DNA of 64,000 nt. It comes from Danio rerio (taxonomy: Eukaryota > Chordata > Actinopteri > Cypriniformes > Danionidae). The notes under the pieces were generated by a model. The model had not been told where the DNA came from. It made no database searches and saw nothing but the letters and a program-made list of their open reading frames with translations. Positions 10,104 through 24,643 of the stretch are shown piece by piece. A program made the position numbers and the translations under genes. The stretch lies in contig NC_133183.1 in assembly GCF_049306965.1 (NCBI RefSeq), positions 15,185,001 through 15,249,000 on the forward strand. The letters run 5' to 3'. Numbering within the stretch: the stretch's first letter is position 1; each line of letters begins with the position of its first letter.

Positions 10104-11240
10104 CTGGGCCCGGTTTTTCAAAAGGTTTAATCTGGATAAAATTGATCCGGATTTAGTAATCCTGTTTTTGCAATCCGTGATCACGTAATCCAGCTTACTT
10201 TTTGAGCCAGTTTTTCAAAGCAACATTGGATTGGATCATTCTGATCCGGATAGGAACTTTTTAGGATCACTAAATCTGGATTACCAGTGTTCAATCACAA
10301 TGTAGATGGATAGATAGGCCTATGTAAAGAGCAACAAGTAAAATAGCCAGTGTGGGGTAAATATAAATTTATTTTTATTTGAAATGAAAACTAAGAAAAT
10401 TTTATAAATAATAAAATAATTATAATAATAAATAATAAAAGCAAGAAAAACCCCACCCCAACCTCTTCCAGCAGTCCGCTCATCTGAGATCTACAACACT
10501 GTACATTGAGGATATTTATAATAAGTTTCAAATTGCCATTGCCATTCTTTGCATTTTTTTTTTGTTATTCTGTAATCATTGCATGCATCACTAATAAATA
10601 TTCTAAACACAAAAATATTTTCCATTGTGATGAATATATATATATCAATTAGTAACAGAATAAAATGTATCGTTTTTGGTAAATTTTGACAGCTGTTTGG
10701 GGGATTGTTTTATGAGGCCAAACTCTTTCTATTTTGCTGTAGGCCTATACTGAAAGGCTAAATACACTTTTAGACCTTACCGGGTTGATTTCACAGTAGA
10801 ATACTGGCAACACTGTTGCCAGCCACTCACTGTAAAAGTTCAGTTACAGTAAGTAACTGGCAACAGTGTTGCCAGTTATTTACTGTAACTGAACCGATAC
10901 AGTGAGTAGCTGGCAACTTTGTTGCCAGTTAATTACTGTAATAGAGCAGCAGTGGTAACTAACTGGAAACTGTGTACAGTTAATTACTGTATTGTAGTGT
11001 TACAAATCACAGCATTATACTGCAAACACATTAATAGTATGTAATATATAGTTATTGTAGTGTTACTAAAATTAATCAGTATTCTTAGCTGTTATTAAAA
11101 AAATAGAAGGCATAACATTTTTCAGGCAAATTTATTTTATTGTTTTGGCACCAAACAAATAAATAACAGAAAAAGTATAACAAAATTAAGAAATCAGCAG
11201 ATATAATTATTGTCTTGCAGATTACAGGTCTGCACAGTAA

Positions 11241-11558
11241 GGCTGCGGTCACACTAACGTTTGAGCATGCGAAATTCTGTCATACTGCACTGCGAAGTGG
11301 AATTAAACAACGCGAGTAGTGGAATTCAACAAAATAATTAGAGATTGAAAAAGCAAGCCAGAGAGGTCACGTTTTGATCTTTGATTGGTATCAAGCAATC
11401 ACATGATGTGATTTTGCATGTCAGCGTTCTCCAAGCTTGAACTTTCCAATGCTGCGAATTATGAAATTTGTCGCATGAGCTATTATTCCAGGTCTGCAGT
11501 ACTCACATGCGTATGAATCGAAGTCTATAGGGAGAAAAGTGCAGTGTGACCGGGACTT
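11241..11558. mobile_element. Short MITE with GGTCACACT-core ends, unit 1
   Basis: A 318-bp element. The ends GGCTGCGGTCACACT and AAGTCCCGGTCACACT (reverse strand) are inverted repeats, flanked by TAA at 11238-11240 and 11559-11561. A TAA duplication fits PIF/Harbinger-type MITEs. No coding capacity. Confidence 0.5.
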
Positions 11559-11575
11559 TAAGCTGTTACTCTAGT

Positions 11576-11694
11576 TAAACACACCTGATCAAACTAATTA
11601 AGGCTTGTTAGAAATCTACAGGTAATGTTGAAGCAGGGTGGGTACTGAATTCTGCTGCTGCAGTTCTCCAGGAACTTGGAGTTTGACCCCCATG
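11576..11694. mobile_element. hAT-type MITE remnant, unit 1
   Basis: Contains the ACACACCTGATCAAACTAAT segment and a degraded GTTGAAGCAGGGTGG block typical of a common teleost hAT-derived repeat. The ends are incomplete. A second fragment of the same family lies at about 12979-13085. Confidence 0.45.
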
Positions 11695-11702
11695 GTATAT
11701 AG

Positions 11703-11868
11703 CAGGGGTGCTCAATCCGGTTCCTGGATATCTACCTTCCTGCAGATTTCAGTTGCTACCCATATCGAACACACCTGCCTGTAATTATCAAGTGGTGTTT
11801 AGGTCCTAATGAATTGGTTTAGGTGTGTTTGATATGGATAGCAACTGGAATCTGCAGGAAGGTAGATC
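11703..11868. mobile_element. hAT-type palindromic MITE, unit 1
   Basis: Starts CAGGGGTGCTCAATCC. Its two halves are inverted copies: TACCTTCCTGCAGATTTCAG on the left, CTGGAATCTGCAGGAAGGTA on the right. This is the layout of a widespread fish hAT MITE. The terminal part of the right half is missing. Confidence 0.55.
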
Positions 11869-12978
11869 AGCAAATGAACAGCAAAAAACACAACATAATT
11901 ATTTTAAATTTTAAAGTTTTAAGTAATTAAAAACTGTGTTAAATCTCAATAAAAAGTTTAAAATAATTATAAAAAATAAAAATAAAGTTGGCAACAACGA
12001 AAAACCAAAGGATCCAATCTTTTATTGTTATAATTATCTCATGACAACAAACTTTTATTGTTTCTAATATAAATTCATAGGTGGAAACACTGCTCTGAAA
12101 AATACTTGGCAACAAACTCACAACCTGTGACCTGACAGTGGAGCTTTTGTGTGTGGATGGCTATGTGTATCATGTTTTTGTGATTCCCTGTGATGATGTG
12201 CACATGTTACCTTACAGAGATGATGGAATTTAATTTTGGCTTAGTTGCCAGAAAGATACATACAACTGTTAGCATCTGTACATTATGGCAGTATGCAATA
12301 TCCAATATCCAATAAATACATATACTTAGACAAAAGTAATGTAAGAAGTTATATGAGGAGAGGCTAACTAGCTAACAATGTAGCTTTCAAGTACACAGTT
12401 CAAGATAACAACAATATAACTTAAAACACAGCCTTATTATAGAAACCCTCAAAAACATTTGAACACATTTTATTTACTCGTTGTAGATTCTTATTTAAAG
12501 CCTAATACATATCAGACTCTACATCTGAATTGATGGACAGAGAATAGAGCACACTCAGCAGTAAACAAATCAAACACCTGGCTCCCTTAAAGGGCCAGCA
12601 TTTTCTGAAAACTCTTTCTAACACCTTTGTGTTTAGAAGAAGACAGACAGCCCGTGGGAGTGTGTGGTGATGCCTAAATCATTAATTTCTGCCTTTAAAA
12701 TGCACATCTCTATAAATAGCAACATAAACCATCAGAGAAGATGGGACAGTAATGGTTGAACAGTAATTTGCTATTTATTGTCAGTTACTATCTGTAATGA
12801 GTACATAAAGTAAATTACTGTAATTTATTTTTTGCACTACACAATTTCATACAAAGTCTACTCCTTTTACAGTAAAATAATGTGTTAATAAATAATAAAT
12901 GTTTCCTTTTATTACAGCAAAACACTGTAGATTGTGCAGTAAATAACTGTAAAATAGCCAGAGTAACAGTGCAGTTAT

Positions 12979-13085
12979 ACTAATTAAACACACCTGATCA
13001 AACTAAATCTAAAGGTAGTGTGTTGAAGCAGGGCTGGAACTAAATTCTGCTGGGCTGTGGCCTTTCAGGAGTTTGACATCCCTGG
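12979..13085. mobile_element. hAT-type MITE remnant, second fragment, unit 1
   Basis: Carries the ACACACCTGATCAAACTAAA segment, GTTGAAGCAGGGCTGGAAC and a TTTGACATCCCTGG end, matching the fragment at 11576-11694 but more complete. Confidence 0.45.
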
Positions 13086-14107
13086 TACATAGCATATTTT
13101 CAAAGGAATTGCCTACATTTATCACAATCATGCACATATCATTGAATAAAAACAATAAAAATATAAAAACTTCATCCAAAGCAAACAAGTAAAAAAAAAA
13201 TAATAATAATCTGATCCTCATGTTGTTCCAAACCTATAGTAAAATATATTACTATAGGTAATATATAGGTCGATATCTTTACCTTTTAATTAGCTCTGTG
13301 ACATTGACATTGGTTGACTCCTGATACTCAATGTTAAAAACATAAAAGGAACCAAAGAAAACACAGAGATGGCTGCAGAGAAATTTATCTTATCATCAAT
13401 GCATTGCCTCACTTTCTCCTCAATACTGACCATACACATACCAAAACTGAACTATATATATATATATATATAGCAACATAAAGCATCAGAGTACATGGGG
13501 TAATAATGGTTGAGCAGTAATTTACCATTTATTATCACAGTAACTATCTGTAATGGGTACATAAAATAAATTACTGTAATTTATTCTTTGCACTACAAAA
13601 TTTCATACAAATCCTGCTCCTTTTACTGTAAAATACTGTTTCCTTTTATTACAGCAAAACACTGGCTATTTTACAGTTATTTACTGCATAATCTACAGTA
13701 AGGGTTAACAGTGTACGTTAAAGCCTATAATCACTATAGCCTGACAGATGAACAAATAAAATTAAAACGTTATGAATAAATAGTATATCTCGTAAGATTC
13801 TGCATGATCCAATATAGTTTTATTTAATACATTTTTTTAGGTTTTAATTACATTTTGGGCATGAAATCCACGCTAAATCCACCCTTCTGATGGGATCAGT
13901 TTAATCCAGGTTTTTTGGATCAAAGTGATCCAGATCCTACAAAAAAGGTCTGAAAAACCCAAACTATCCAAATCAAAACCAAGATTAGATTACGTGATCT
14001 AATCTGATTATGTAATCCGTTTTTTCTTTTGAAAAACCCATTTTCAAGATTTGATCCAATCCCTTATCCAAAATCCTTGTGGATTACTTTTGAAAAACCG
14101 GGCCCTG

Positions 14108-14422
14108 GAGATTGTGAAATCCGGGTTTGCTGCTCGGATTTGCTTTCACATGGCATTGCCATTTTCACAATTTTTTTTTTATTTATTTATGTTTTTTGTA
14201 TTTGCACAGAAAATAAAAAATTTAAAACAAAATTTTAAAATTAGCAATTTCAAGCCCACATATTGTCATTGTTTAAGTATTTATGGCCAAAAACTCTAAA
14301 CATGATATAAACATATCTAGATGTATTATGTTTGAATTGACCTATGCACAGTTATTCAACTTGCGAAGGGAAAAAAAACAAACGTTTTTGTGTGTGTTTG
14401 AAAAACATCTAACTGCTTATAA
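14108..14422. other. Right remnant of the TTAA-type element and flank, unit 2 side
   Basis: The first 60 bp or so continue the TTAA-type element interrupted at 10104. The remainder is AT-rich flank shared with units 3, 4 and 5. No gene. Confidence 0.45.
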
Positions 14423-14793
14423 GGTGGCATGGAGGCTCAGTGGTTAGCACTGTTGCTGCACAGCAAGGTGGTCGCTGGCTTCCTAGCGGGACCAAGCTGG
14501 GTCACTTGGCGTTTCTTCGTGGAGTTTGCATGTTCTCTCTATGTTCATGTGGGTTTCCTCCGGGTGCTCCAGTTTCCCCCACAGTACAGGTAGGGGAAAC
14601 TGAATTGAAGAAGCCACAGTCTAAATTAGCCATAGTGTATGTGTGTGAATGTGAGTGTATAGGAGTTTACTTGGTTGTGACTGGAAGGACATCTGCTGTG
14701 TAAAACATATACTGGATAAGTTAGCAGATCTTTCCGCTGTGGCAACCCCTGATTAATAAAGGGACTAAGCCGAAGGAAAATGAATGAATGAAT
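14423..14793 (+). mobile_element. DANA-type SINE, unit 2
   Basis: The head is tRNA-derived (GGCTCAGTGGTTAGCACTGT, box-A-like). The body carries GTGGGTTTCCTCCGGGTGCT and CCAGTTTCCCCCACAGTAC, then GATTAATAAAGGGACTAAGC and a short (AATG)n tail at 14780-14792. These are hallmarks of the zebrafish DANA family. The open frame inside (14440-14703) is incidental. Confidence 0.85.
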
Positions 14794-15230
14794 AATTATC
14801 TATAAATCAAGTCATCAAGTAGCCATATAGATTTGCACTGCCTACCCAAATTTAGCCTTCTTTTGGCCAGACGTTTAGAGTCTATTAGACAGCATTTAAA
14901 CGTGTCATTGCTTGGTGAGATGTCTGAAGAACAAATACATGTGGCAGGGAAGTGTCTGTTATTTTAAATATTCATTTTCAGAGTGGAAATGTGATGTCAT
15001 TTTACAGCTTAAAATGATGTTTATCATCAGCTGTTTTGTGTTGGTGACTTTTTTGACACGTTTATTGTGTCAATATGCAGCCTCTAGTCATCTTTTTAAC
15101 TGTAAGAATAGCATGACACAAGAAATGCATTGCATACTTATCATACATGACAGAAACAAGATTCACAGTACTATGTAAATATGTGCTCTCCTAGAATTGT
15201 TTTTGTCAAATAATACTCTTCACAAGAGTT
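14794..15230. other. 3' flank of PIM copy 2, no gene seen
   Basis: Unique-looking AT-rich DNA shared by units 2, 3, 4 and 5, and removed from unit 1 by the deletion that ends at its position 1021. A frame of 88 codons at 14912-15178 is conserved only because the units are nearly identical. It has no recognised motif. Confidence 0.45.
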
Positions 15231-15349
15231 CAATTAATGCATATGTTTTATTGTTTGTTTTGAGAGGAGCCACCTCCTGCTCAAGATTTCCTGCCTCAAA
15301 CAGCCTGAAACGTTCCTCTCAAGACAATAACATGTAGGGTGGCTGTTCT

Positions 15350-18000
<2,651 letters not shown>

Positions 18001-18414
18001 CGCTCAACTAGTTTAACCGCAGAATGCCAAAGTCAGAGTTGCATTCGCATTCTCTTAGCTATGATGTCACCTTTCGAACATTCACATTCAATTCTAAATG
18101 TGACGCATGCTGGGCCGTTTCTGTGGAGCGTTTCTGTGGCCATTTGAAAGTGCCATATTGTTTTTGCATAAAGTATATGCCTTATAATCAATCAATAACT
18201 GATCACACATACTCATAGCCTGTATGCAAGCGGCTGCCCGGTAAACAGGCTAAACTTGTAAAACACCAGCGTTATGCCTTAATGAAATGAATTCTGCGTC
18301 AGTTTTACAACGAACTAAAAATCGAAATTAATTAAAATAAACAGTTGTAACAATAAAAATCATTGAAAAACATTTGTTTTTCACTATTTTACTTTTTTAC
18401 TATTTTACTAAAAA
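18001..18414 (-). promoter_or_regulatory. Presumed promoter region of PIM copy 2 and AT-rich flank
   Basis: Conserved upstream block with TGACATCA on the minus strand near 18061-18069, then AT-rich DNA. It lacks the 200-bp segment seen upstream of copies 1 and 3. Function is inferred from position. Confidence 0.3.
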
Positions 18415-19032
18415 CCTATAGAAGACGAAACCTTCAAAAACTATACAAAAATAGGTAAAAACAAATAAATAAATAAGTTCATAAATAAATTCGTAAATTC
18501 CTGCATATTTATTTGCTTTATTTATGCAGGAATTTGTGGATTTATTTACTTATTTATTGTTATATTAGCTTTTTTGTTTATTTATTTATTTTTTATTTAT
18601 TTATTTATTTATTTATTTTATTTTATTATTTATAGTCTTCTTTATGCATATATTTTCCTATTTATTTATGCTTTGTTTTAATTATGCAGAAATTATTTAC
18701 TTATTTATTTATATATTTTCGTTTTTATCCATTTTTATTTATGCAGACATTTATTTATTTATTTGTTTATTTGCGTATTTATTTATTTTATGCCTGCATT
18801 CATGGATTTATTTACTCATTTATTTATTTGCGTATTTATTTATTAATTATTTTATTTATACAGGAATTTATAGATTTCAATGCTTATTTATGTATATATG
18901 CGCGTATTTAGTTATTCTTTTTTTATTTTGTTTTATTTTTGCAGAAATGTAAATGTATTCTCCAATTTCTTTATTTATTTGCGCATTTATTCATTTATTT
19001 ATTTATTTTTGCCGGTTTCGTCCTTCGTATAA
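18415..19032. mobile_element. AT-rich palindromic MITE-like element, unit 2
   Basis: Ends CCTATAGAAGACGAAACC and CCGGTTTCGTCCTTCGTATA form the imperfect inverted repeat. The interior is (ATTT)n with TTTATGCAGGAATTT blocks. It is shorter than in units 1 and 3. Confidence 0.55.
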
Positions 19033-19397
19033 ACTCAGCATTCTTTTGATTTTGGATGCATGCTTTTTTTTTTCTATTGACATAATAATGTTGCTCCCTT
19101 TTTATTCATTCATTCTTTATTGTACTGCGTGCGTGTGTATATGTTTCACTGGTAGTGTTGAGGTTGACATTTTGTATGGGTAAATTCTTTAATGAATGTA
19201 TAAATGAATGGTTTGACTCGACTCTAATAAGTATGGCTGATATTTTAATCCTCATGCTTAAAATATCATCAGTGACTTTCACTTCTATTTTTTGATAGGC
19301 TACATGTTTATATATATTGCTAAATTGTTTATATCCATTCCCACATTGACACATTTATATTCTAGCAATCTCGTATTTTACTATTGTCTAGACAAAC
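19033..19397. other. Conserved spacer, no gene seen
   Basis: Equivalent of 5127-5479 in unit 1. It holds only short unsupported frames. Confidence 0.5.
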
Positions 19398-20540
19398 TTT
19401 TTTTAAATGTATTTTTTTATTTAAACTTCAAATAACAAACAGGCATTTTCAACTTCCATTGTTAAACATATATAACATTATAACCAAGCAGCATATAATA
19501 AACAAAACAGTACAAATTAATAATAACATAAAAATAAACCTTAAATAATACAAAAGAAAATACATTACATTCAGAGGGGTCAGTCCATATATGTTGACAA
19601 AAGCTTAGAGAGCTTTAAGGCACCTTTTGTTTTTACTTGTTTTATAGATTTATATGACATATTGAAATCATTTTTAAATGCTTTGAAACAAGAAGAAACG
19701 TTAACAAATCTACATTTGTGTACATGAAATTTTGCTACAATCGACATATTATTACATAGAAATTCAACTTCCTTGTTTTTCATAAAAATGCCAAATTTCA
19801 CAATGTGATAGTCAAACGCAGGTGTTACATTTTTAGTTATCAACCACTAATACAATCTGTCCCAAAAGGATTTGACACTGGAACAACTATAAAAAAATAT
19901 GTTCCTGTGATTCTATATCTTTCAAGCAAAAAAATACAATATTACTGTCTAAATGAAATCTTATTCTAAGAAATTCGTTAGATGGATAGATGTCATTAAT
20001 TGTTTTGAAATGTACTTCTTTCATTTTAGGTAACAAGGGAAATGACAGGTATCTTTTTCTAATTTCAATAGTGTCCGCTTTAGAAAATCTCTCAGATAAA
20101 ACTTTTCTTTTAACAGGAAGAGGAAAATATTCTTTTGTCAGTAGTGATCTCAAGACCTTGTTGTTACATTTAATATCCCAAAATGAATAATTATTTATAA
20201 ACAAATCAACTAGTGTAGGTATTACAGAGGAGTATTGCACTATACCTTTAACTAAATTCCTCAAAGCTACATTAATAGCTTTGACAACCAAAGAAAATTC
20301 TCTATGTGCACAATTACAATTGAATTTTAACTTAAAATGATCATAGCTCAACATATCACCATCATCATCCATTAAATGAATTACATTCCAAATTCCTTTG
20401 TCAAACCAGTCTTTAAAAAATAAAGATTTCCTCTCATGTAGAACACACCTGTTATTCCAAATGATAACATTATGTGGAGTAAAATTGTGCTTGTACAACA
20501 TTTTCCAATATAGTAACACTTGCGCATGAAAACCAGACAA
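19398..20540 (-). mobile_element. L1-type LINE, 3' part only, unit 2
   Basis: Only the last 1.1 kb of the LINE remains, from the poly(A) tail to a point inside the ORF2 C-terminal region. The homology stops at about 20540, where the other units read on as LINE, and unrelated DNA follows. No inverted repeat or target duplication marks the junction, so a rearrangement is more likely than an insertion. Confidence 0.85.
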
Positions 20541-22739
20541 AAAATCAATAAATTTTACTTTTTATGTTTTTGTGATTTCATTTTAATATTTTTCTCACTG
20601 CAGTAAGCAGTTAAATTTGTGTAATTATAAGATTACCGTCTTTTATAAAGATTTGACATGTTCGGAGTTCATTTCAGTTAAGTCGACTCAAACTAATTTA
20701 TTCTCTGTCTTAATACATGTTATGTAGAAAAATAATGTGCCCAATTAATCAAAGGGTGTCAAAATAACTACTAACCAAATTTACTTAGAACACGTACTGT
20801 AATAAAATTGTACGCGTAAAACAATGACCAAGCATACTGTAGGACAAATAACTAAACGCTTTCTGTTTGTATAAGTTTAAATATACTTAAGTGAGGTTTA
20901 AGTTTATTTCTGTGCGGCATCTAAATAAAATTATGTGGATGTGTACACAGACAATGGACTGAATGTATATTTTCTTATGAACTGCTTAACAGAAGTGTAC
21001 TGATAGCAGACTTACTGGGGTTGATGTGTATTGTAGAGCTCAATGTGACAGGACATGACTTCTAAACAATCGAAGAGCATGTCTGACCAGTTTGATGGAA
21101 TATTGAAATGAATGTCAATTACAAAGTAAATAACATTAATTTAAGCAGCTTTGTCGTTTTGTTAGGAGTGAGGAACTTTTTTTTGAGAATAAATAAAATT
21201 GAAAGTTGTAAAAAAAAATACTGTTTTTAAAAAAGTAATGAAGTAAAAGTAAACATTAATTTTAACTGTACTCAAGTAGGGTACAAAACATAAAAGTAGT
21301 ACTTAAGTACAGCAATCAGCTAACATTGTTCATACATTGTTCGAGTACTTTACATCTGTGATATTGTAACTATTTCAAATACCACTCTAAAAATGTCACA
21401 ATATAATGTAAACATGTTCATCGAAAGATTGTCGTACAAAAAGTCAGTTATATGTAAGTTGTATGCTTACATCCTGACCGATACATTAAAAAATTTTAGA
21501 TTTACAGCAAAACAAAGTGTTTGTCTCAGGAAGTGTAGTTCTTTACTGATATGACTGTCTGTTTTTACAAAACAGTATGACATGTACTTTTTTATATTTC
21601 TAACAATGTTACAATGTTGCATCAAAGTTGCAGAATAGTGAATAAGAAAAACACTTTAATATTTCAATTTGTGGAAACATTCCACAAATCTCAACCAAAC
21701 AAGTTAGAGGTGTCAGCTTTACATACCCTGACACATATTTACCTTTCAAAATGCTAAATATTCAATTAGTACAATCAGAAGCTTTAACTATTTACCAAAA
21801 TGTCAAGCACATGATGTTTAACTAAATGTATCAGCTTTTTTATTTCAACTTTATCATAAGTATATCACTAAAATTATAGGCCAGAAAATAGATTTAGTAT
21901 CACATAACATAAAAATAAAACAAAAAAACATCTTATTGCTACTCTGCAACAAACATAAGCAAACGGTTTTGGTACCCTTTGTATAAAATTGGTGAATATT
22001 GTTATTCGTAGATTATCTGATGGTAAAGTGTATGTTTATATATCTCCAGAACGTATAATGCATAACTTGATTTTTTAAATTTCTTTATGTTTTAACAGAA
22101 CAAATTTAAGAAAGCCTAGGTTTTTAACCAAACTTGACTTTTTAAAATAACTTTTATCTAATAACCAAATATGAGGTAATGGGTCCTAAACTTGATCTCT
22201 TTCTTGACCTCAAAGGCATTGTAATAAGTTATGGAATATGGGTTATTTCATAAATTTAATTGTATTTTCTTACAAGTATGTTTCACTTAAATTCCAAATG
22301 AATATGCAAGTATAGATGTAATCCTATTTCTTCTCAATCATTCTTTGAAAAAGAACACTATCATGAAAGATGCAAATTTCAGTTAAATATGTGACTGCTT
22401 TGAGCCCTAATAGGAATCCAAATAAACAATTGTATTGAACAATTCAAACTGCAGAATAATGTTGAAAAGACTGTACATATTTGCTTAAAACATTCAAATT
22501 AATTGTATTGTCCATTTTGGCAATGAGTTTTGAGATGACTTCAGCTGTGCATTATATTTTGTCAACCTAAAACTTCCATGAAATGTAAAAAATCTATAAT
22601 ATTAGTTCTCTAAAATCTTTCATTGTGAATATATTTACGGTATGACTCTGTATTTTTATTTTTAAAATAGGTATCCCTACATCATCACGCCTATGTCTTA
22701 AATAAAAGACAAGATGTCAACTATCATGAGTTTTATGAC
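20541..22739. other. Unique AT-rich DNA, only a hAT remnant seen
   Basis: About 2.2 kb not repeated elsewhere in the window. Apart from the hAT-like fragment at 21225-21362, no gene, RNA or repeat was recognised. Confidence 0.5.
21225..21362 (-). mobile_element. hAT-like terminal fragment
   Basis: Contains the nested ACTCAAGTA, AGTACTTAAGTACAG and GAGTACTTTACATCTGTG words that make up the ends of a common teleost hAT repeat. The outer end is at the right. Only one end is present. Confidence 0.45.
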
Positions 22740-22839
22740 ACCATAGCAGATGTTCATAGTACCGCCCCGTGAGTGAAGGCGGGCCTGTTTGAATGCGTAG
22801 ATAAAGCGGCCCATTATTACTTCCAGCTACCAAGAAGTA

Positions 22840-23443
22840 ATGCTTCTGGCTACAGTCACTGATCCTAAAGCTTTCTACAAGAACCAATTGATCAGGAGTA
22901 AAAAGAAGATTAAAGACATAAAAAGGTACTATCTTTGAGGACCACCGCCCCTACTTTGGTCTTGTTTGCACTGAACTATTAGGGCTGAACTATCGCTGTT
23001 TAAGGACACAGGCCGCATCTTTAAGGTACTACTTTATATGATCTAAACAGATTATGGGACAAACTTTGTATTGTGATTAAAGAAAAAACGTTTTCTTAAA
23101 AATATTTTCAGATTTTTTTTCTGACAGCCACCATGCAAAGATGGTTGATTGCTATTGTTCTCAAAATACTGACGGTAATGCGCATGAAAGGCCCGAGTAC
23201 GAGTGCAACCCTGTTTTTGATTGTCAAATAAGGTCTATTGTGGACAACATGTTTAAACAGCATTATAGGGACCATAGGGTTTTTCTTCTGGAGAAGATCA
23301 TTAATGATGCGTGTTATTCTAAACATGATTGTACAGGAAATGGCAAACGTGTGAAAAATCTCAAGAGAAATGGACGTTGTGAGAGGGACCTTAAACTCAT
23401 GGGCCGATACGATAAATCATTTGACACACCTGTGTTTTCATAG
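22840..23443 (+). CDS. Unidentified possible two-exon gene
   Basis: A GC-richer, CpG-containing block at 22760-22830 precedes an ATG at 22840. Exon 22840-22925 ends AAAAG/GTACTA. A strong pyrimidine-rich acceptor ends at 23127 and opens exon 23128-23443. The two join in frame to give 133 residues. Without the splice, a 100-residue frame starts at 23141 in acceptable Kozak context. The product is Cys- and Lys-rich (CYCSQNTDG near the start of exon 2, LKRNGRCERDLKLMG near its end), with no signal peptide or recognised domain. A second helix-rich frame (to 23609) overlaps the end in another frame, so the gene may be decayed, frameshifted or spliced differently. A poly(A) signal follows at 23839-23844. 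It would be convergent with PIM copy 3. Confidence 0.3.
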
Positions 23444-23838
23444 CAATGGTGCTGTCTGTGCAACCAATACAAAAATTCTGGAGGTGCTGACTGAATTGAG
23501 TGATGAGATGGGGGTAAGGCAGGTTCTATGTATGTCAACATATATAGCAGATATTTGTGTGTCACTGGTTTCAGAAAACAAAATAACAAATATTGCTGAG
23601 ACTGTGTAAGTTATGACCAGCCACATACTAGAACATGACAGAATGCTTTTAGCAGCATTTCTTTGTTGTTTGGTAATATTCAGTAATGTCTTTATTGTTC
23701 TGGTGTTGTACCTTGTTTTTTTTTCAATGTATGACAGTATATATGTATTTTTTTTCTTAGTTAATTTGTCTTTATTATGGTAATGCAATCCATGTTTGTT
23801 CATTATGTACTACTCTATTTCAGTGTATATTTACTTGA

Positions 23839-23844
23839 AATAAA
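23839..23844 (+). terminator. Poly(A) signal of the unidentified plus-strand gene
   Basis: AATAAA about 230 bp after the last stop codon considered. It is preserved in the second copy of this block at 27-32. Confidence 0.4.
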
Positions 23845-23859
23845 AGTTTATCAACTCAA

Positions 23860-24442
23860 GTGTCTATGCCTTTCCTGTAAAAAAGTTAAAAATTGAGCTA
23901 GGTGGAAAACATGATGGTGTGAAACAAATCATAGAAACATTGTCGAAACTGATTAAAGCCCTGTATTAATGCCAAATGTATATTTAAATATTTAGAAAAT
24001 TAGAATGTTGCATAGTGTGTCAAGGATTGGTTACTTGTCTAAAGCATAAAGGTATAAACTGTAGATCATTTATTAAAGTTGGTTAACGTTTAAAACAACC
24101 CAATAACACACAGTTCTCATGTATAACGGGTTTGTAGTCAGTTTAGAAAGACAACCTTAAAATTTTCGCCCAATTTAGTTTTAAAGATGCACTGACGTAC
24201 AATTTCATAATTTCTCTTTCATTTGAAAAAGAGAATGAACAAAAGGTATACATGATATTGTTGGTTGTGTCTGGTTTAAAACCAAAAAATTTACATCTCA
24301 AACTTTCATGACAGTTCAAAAGAAAACATTTCTAATACACAGTACATTAGACACTGTTGCAAAAAGATATTAATGCAGTTTTAGTGGCAAATATTCATTT
24401 AGTTTTGTAGACAGATCGCACTATTGACAGATCACAGTATTA
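23860..24442. other. Intergenic flank, no gene seen
   Basis: Near-identical to 45-631 at the start of the window. AT-rich, with no supported feature. Confidence 0.5.
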
Positions 24443-24643
24443 TGTTTTTCTCTTCTTTTTCATTCTTTTATAACTTGTTTTAACACATTTGATCTGTTTT
24501 TATCATTTTTAAAATATTTTTTTATTATTGTTTTTATCTTTCTTAAACATGTCTCTTTTATTCCTGTTTATATAAAGCACTTTGAATTGACACTATGTAT
24601 GAAATGTACTATATAAATAAACTTGCCTTGCCTTGCCTTGCCT
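24443..24643 (+). mobile_element. L2-type LINE 3' end fragment, unit 3
   Basis: Second copy of the fragment at 632-830, ending CTATATAAATAAACTTGCC and a CTTGC-type repeat. It differs by a short replacement just before the CTTTGAATTGACAC segment. Confidence 0.6.

Larger units (their letters stand above)
10765..13713. mobile_element. TA-target TIR element nested in the CTG-target element, unit 1
   Basis: Flanked by TA on both sides (10763-10764, 13714-13715). Ends are imperfect inverted repeats, CACTTTTAGACCTTACCG on the left and CACTGTTAACCCTTACTG on the right strand. Inside the left end is a run of short palindromes built on TTACTGTAA and TGGCAACA. The right-end segment occurs twice in direct order, at about 12715-12980 and 13473-13713. 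The TA duplication suggests a Tc1/mariner-type non-autonomous element. No transposase was seen. Confidence 0.5.
10107..14104. mobile_element. CTG-target TIR element (PIF/Harbinger-like, non-autonomous) with nested insertions, unit 1
   Basis: The termini are inverted repeats of GGCCCGGTTTTTCAAAAG type, flanked by the 3-bp direct repeat CTG at 10104-10106 and 14105-14107. A 3-bp duplication with long TIRs fits PIF/Harbinger. Related copies at 36025-43153 keep a coiled-coil ORF remnant consistent with that assignment. This copy is swollen by a second element at 10765-13713. No transposase was found. Confidence 0.65.

Noticed and set aside
14440-14703. 87-codon frame repeated at 25849, 43483 and 57839
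   Set aside because: It lies entirely within the DANA SINE and repeats because the SINE is duplicated.
23350-23443. BH3-like look of CERDLKLMGRYD in the unidentified gene
   Set aside because: The Gly-Asp pair and the following hydrophobic position of a true BH3 motif are not matched, and no other Bcl-2 family block is visible.
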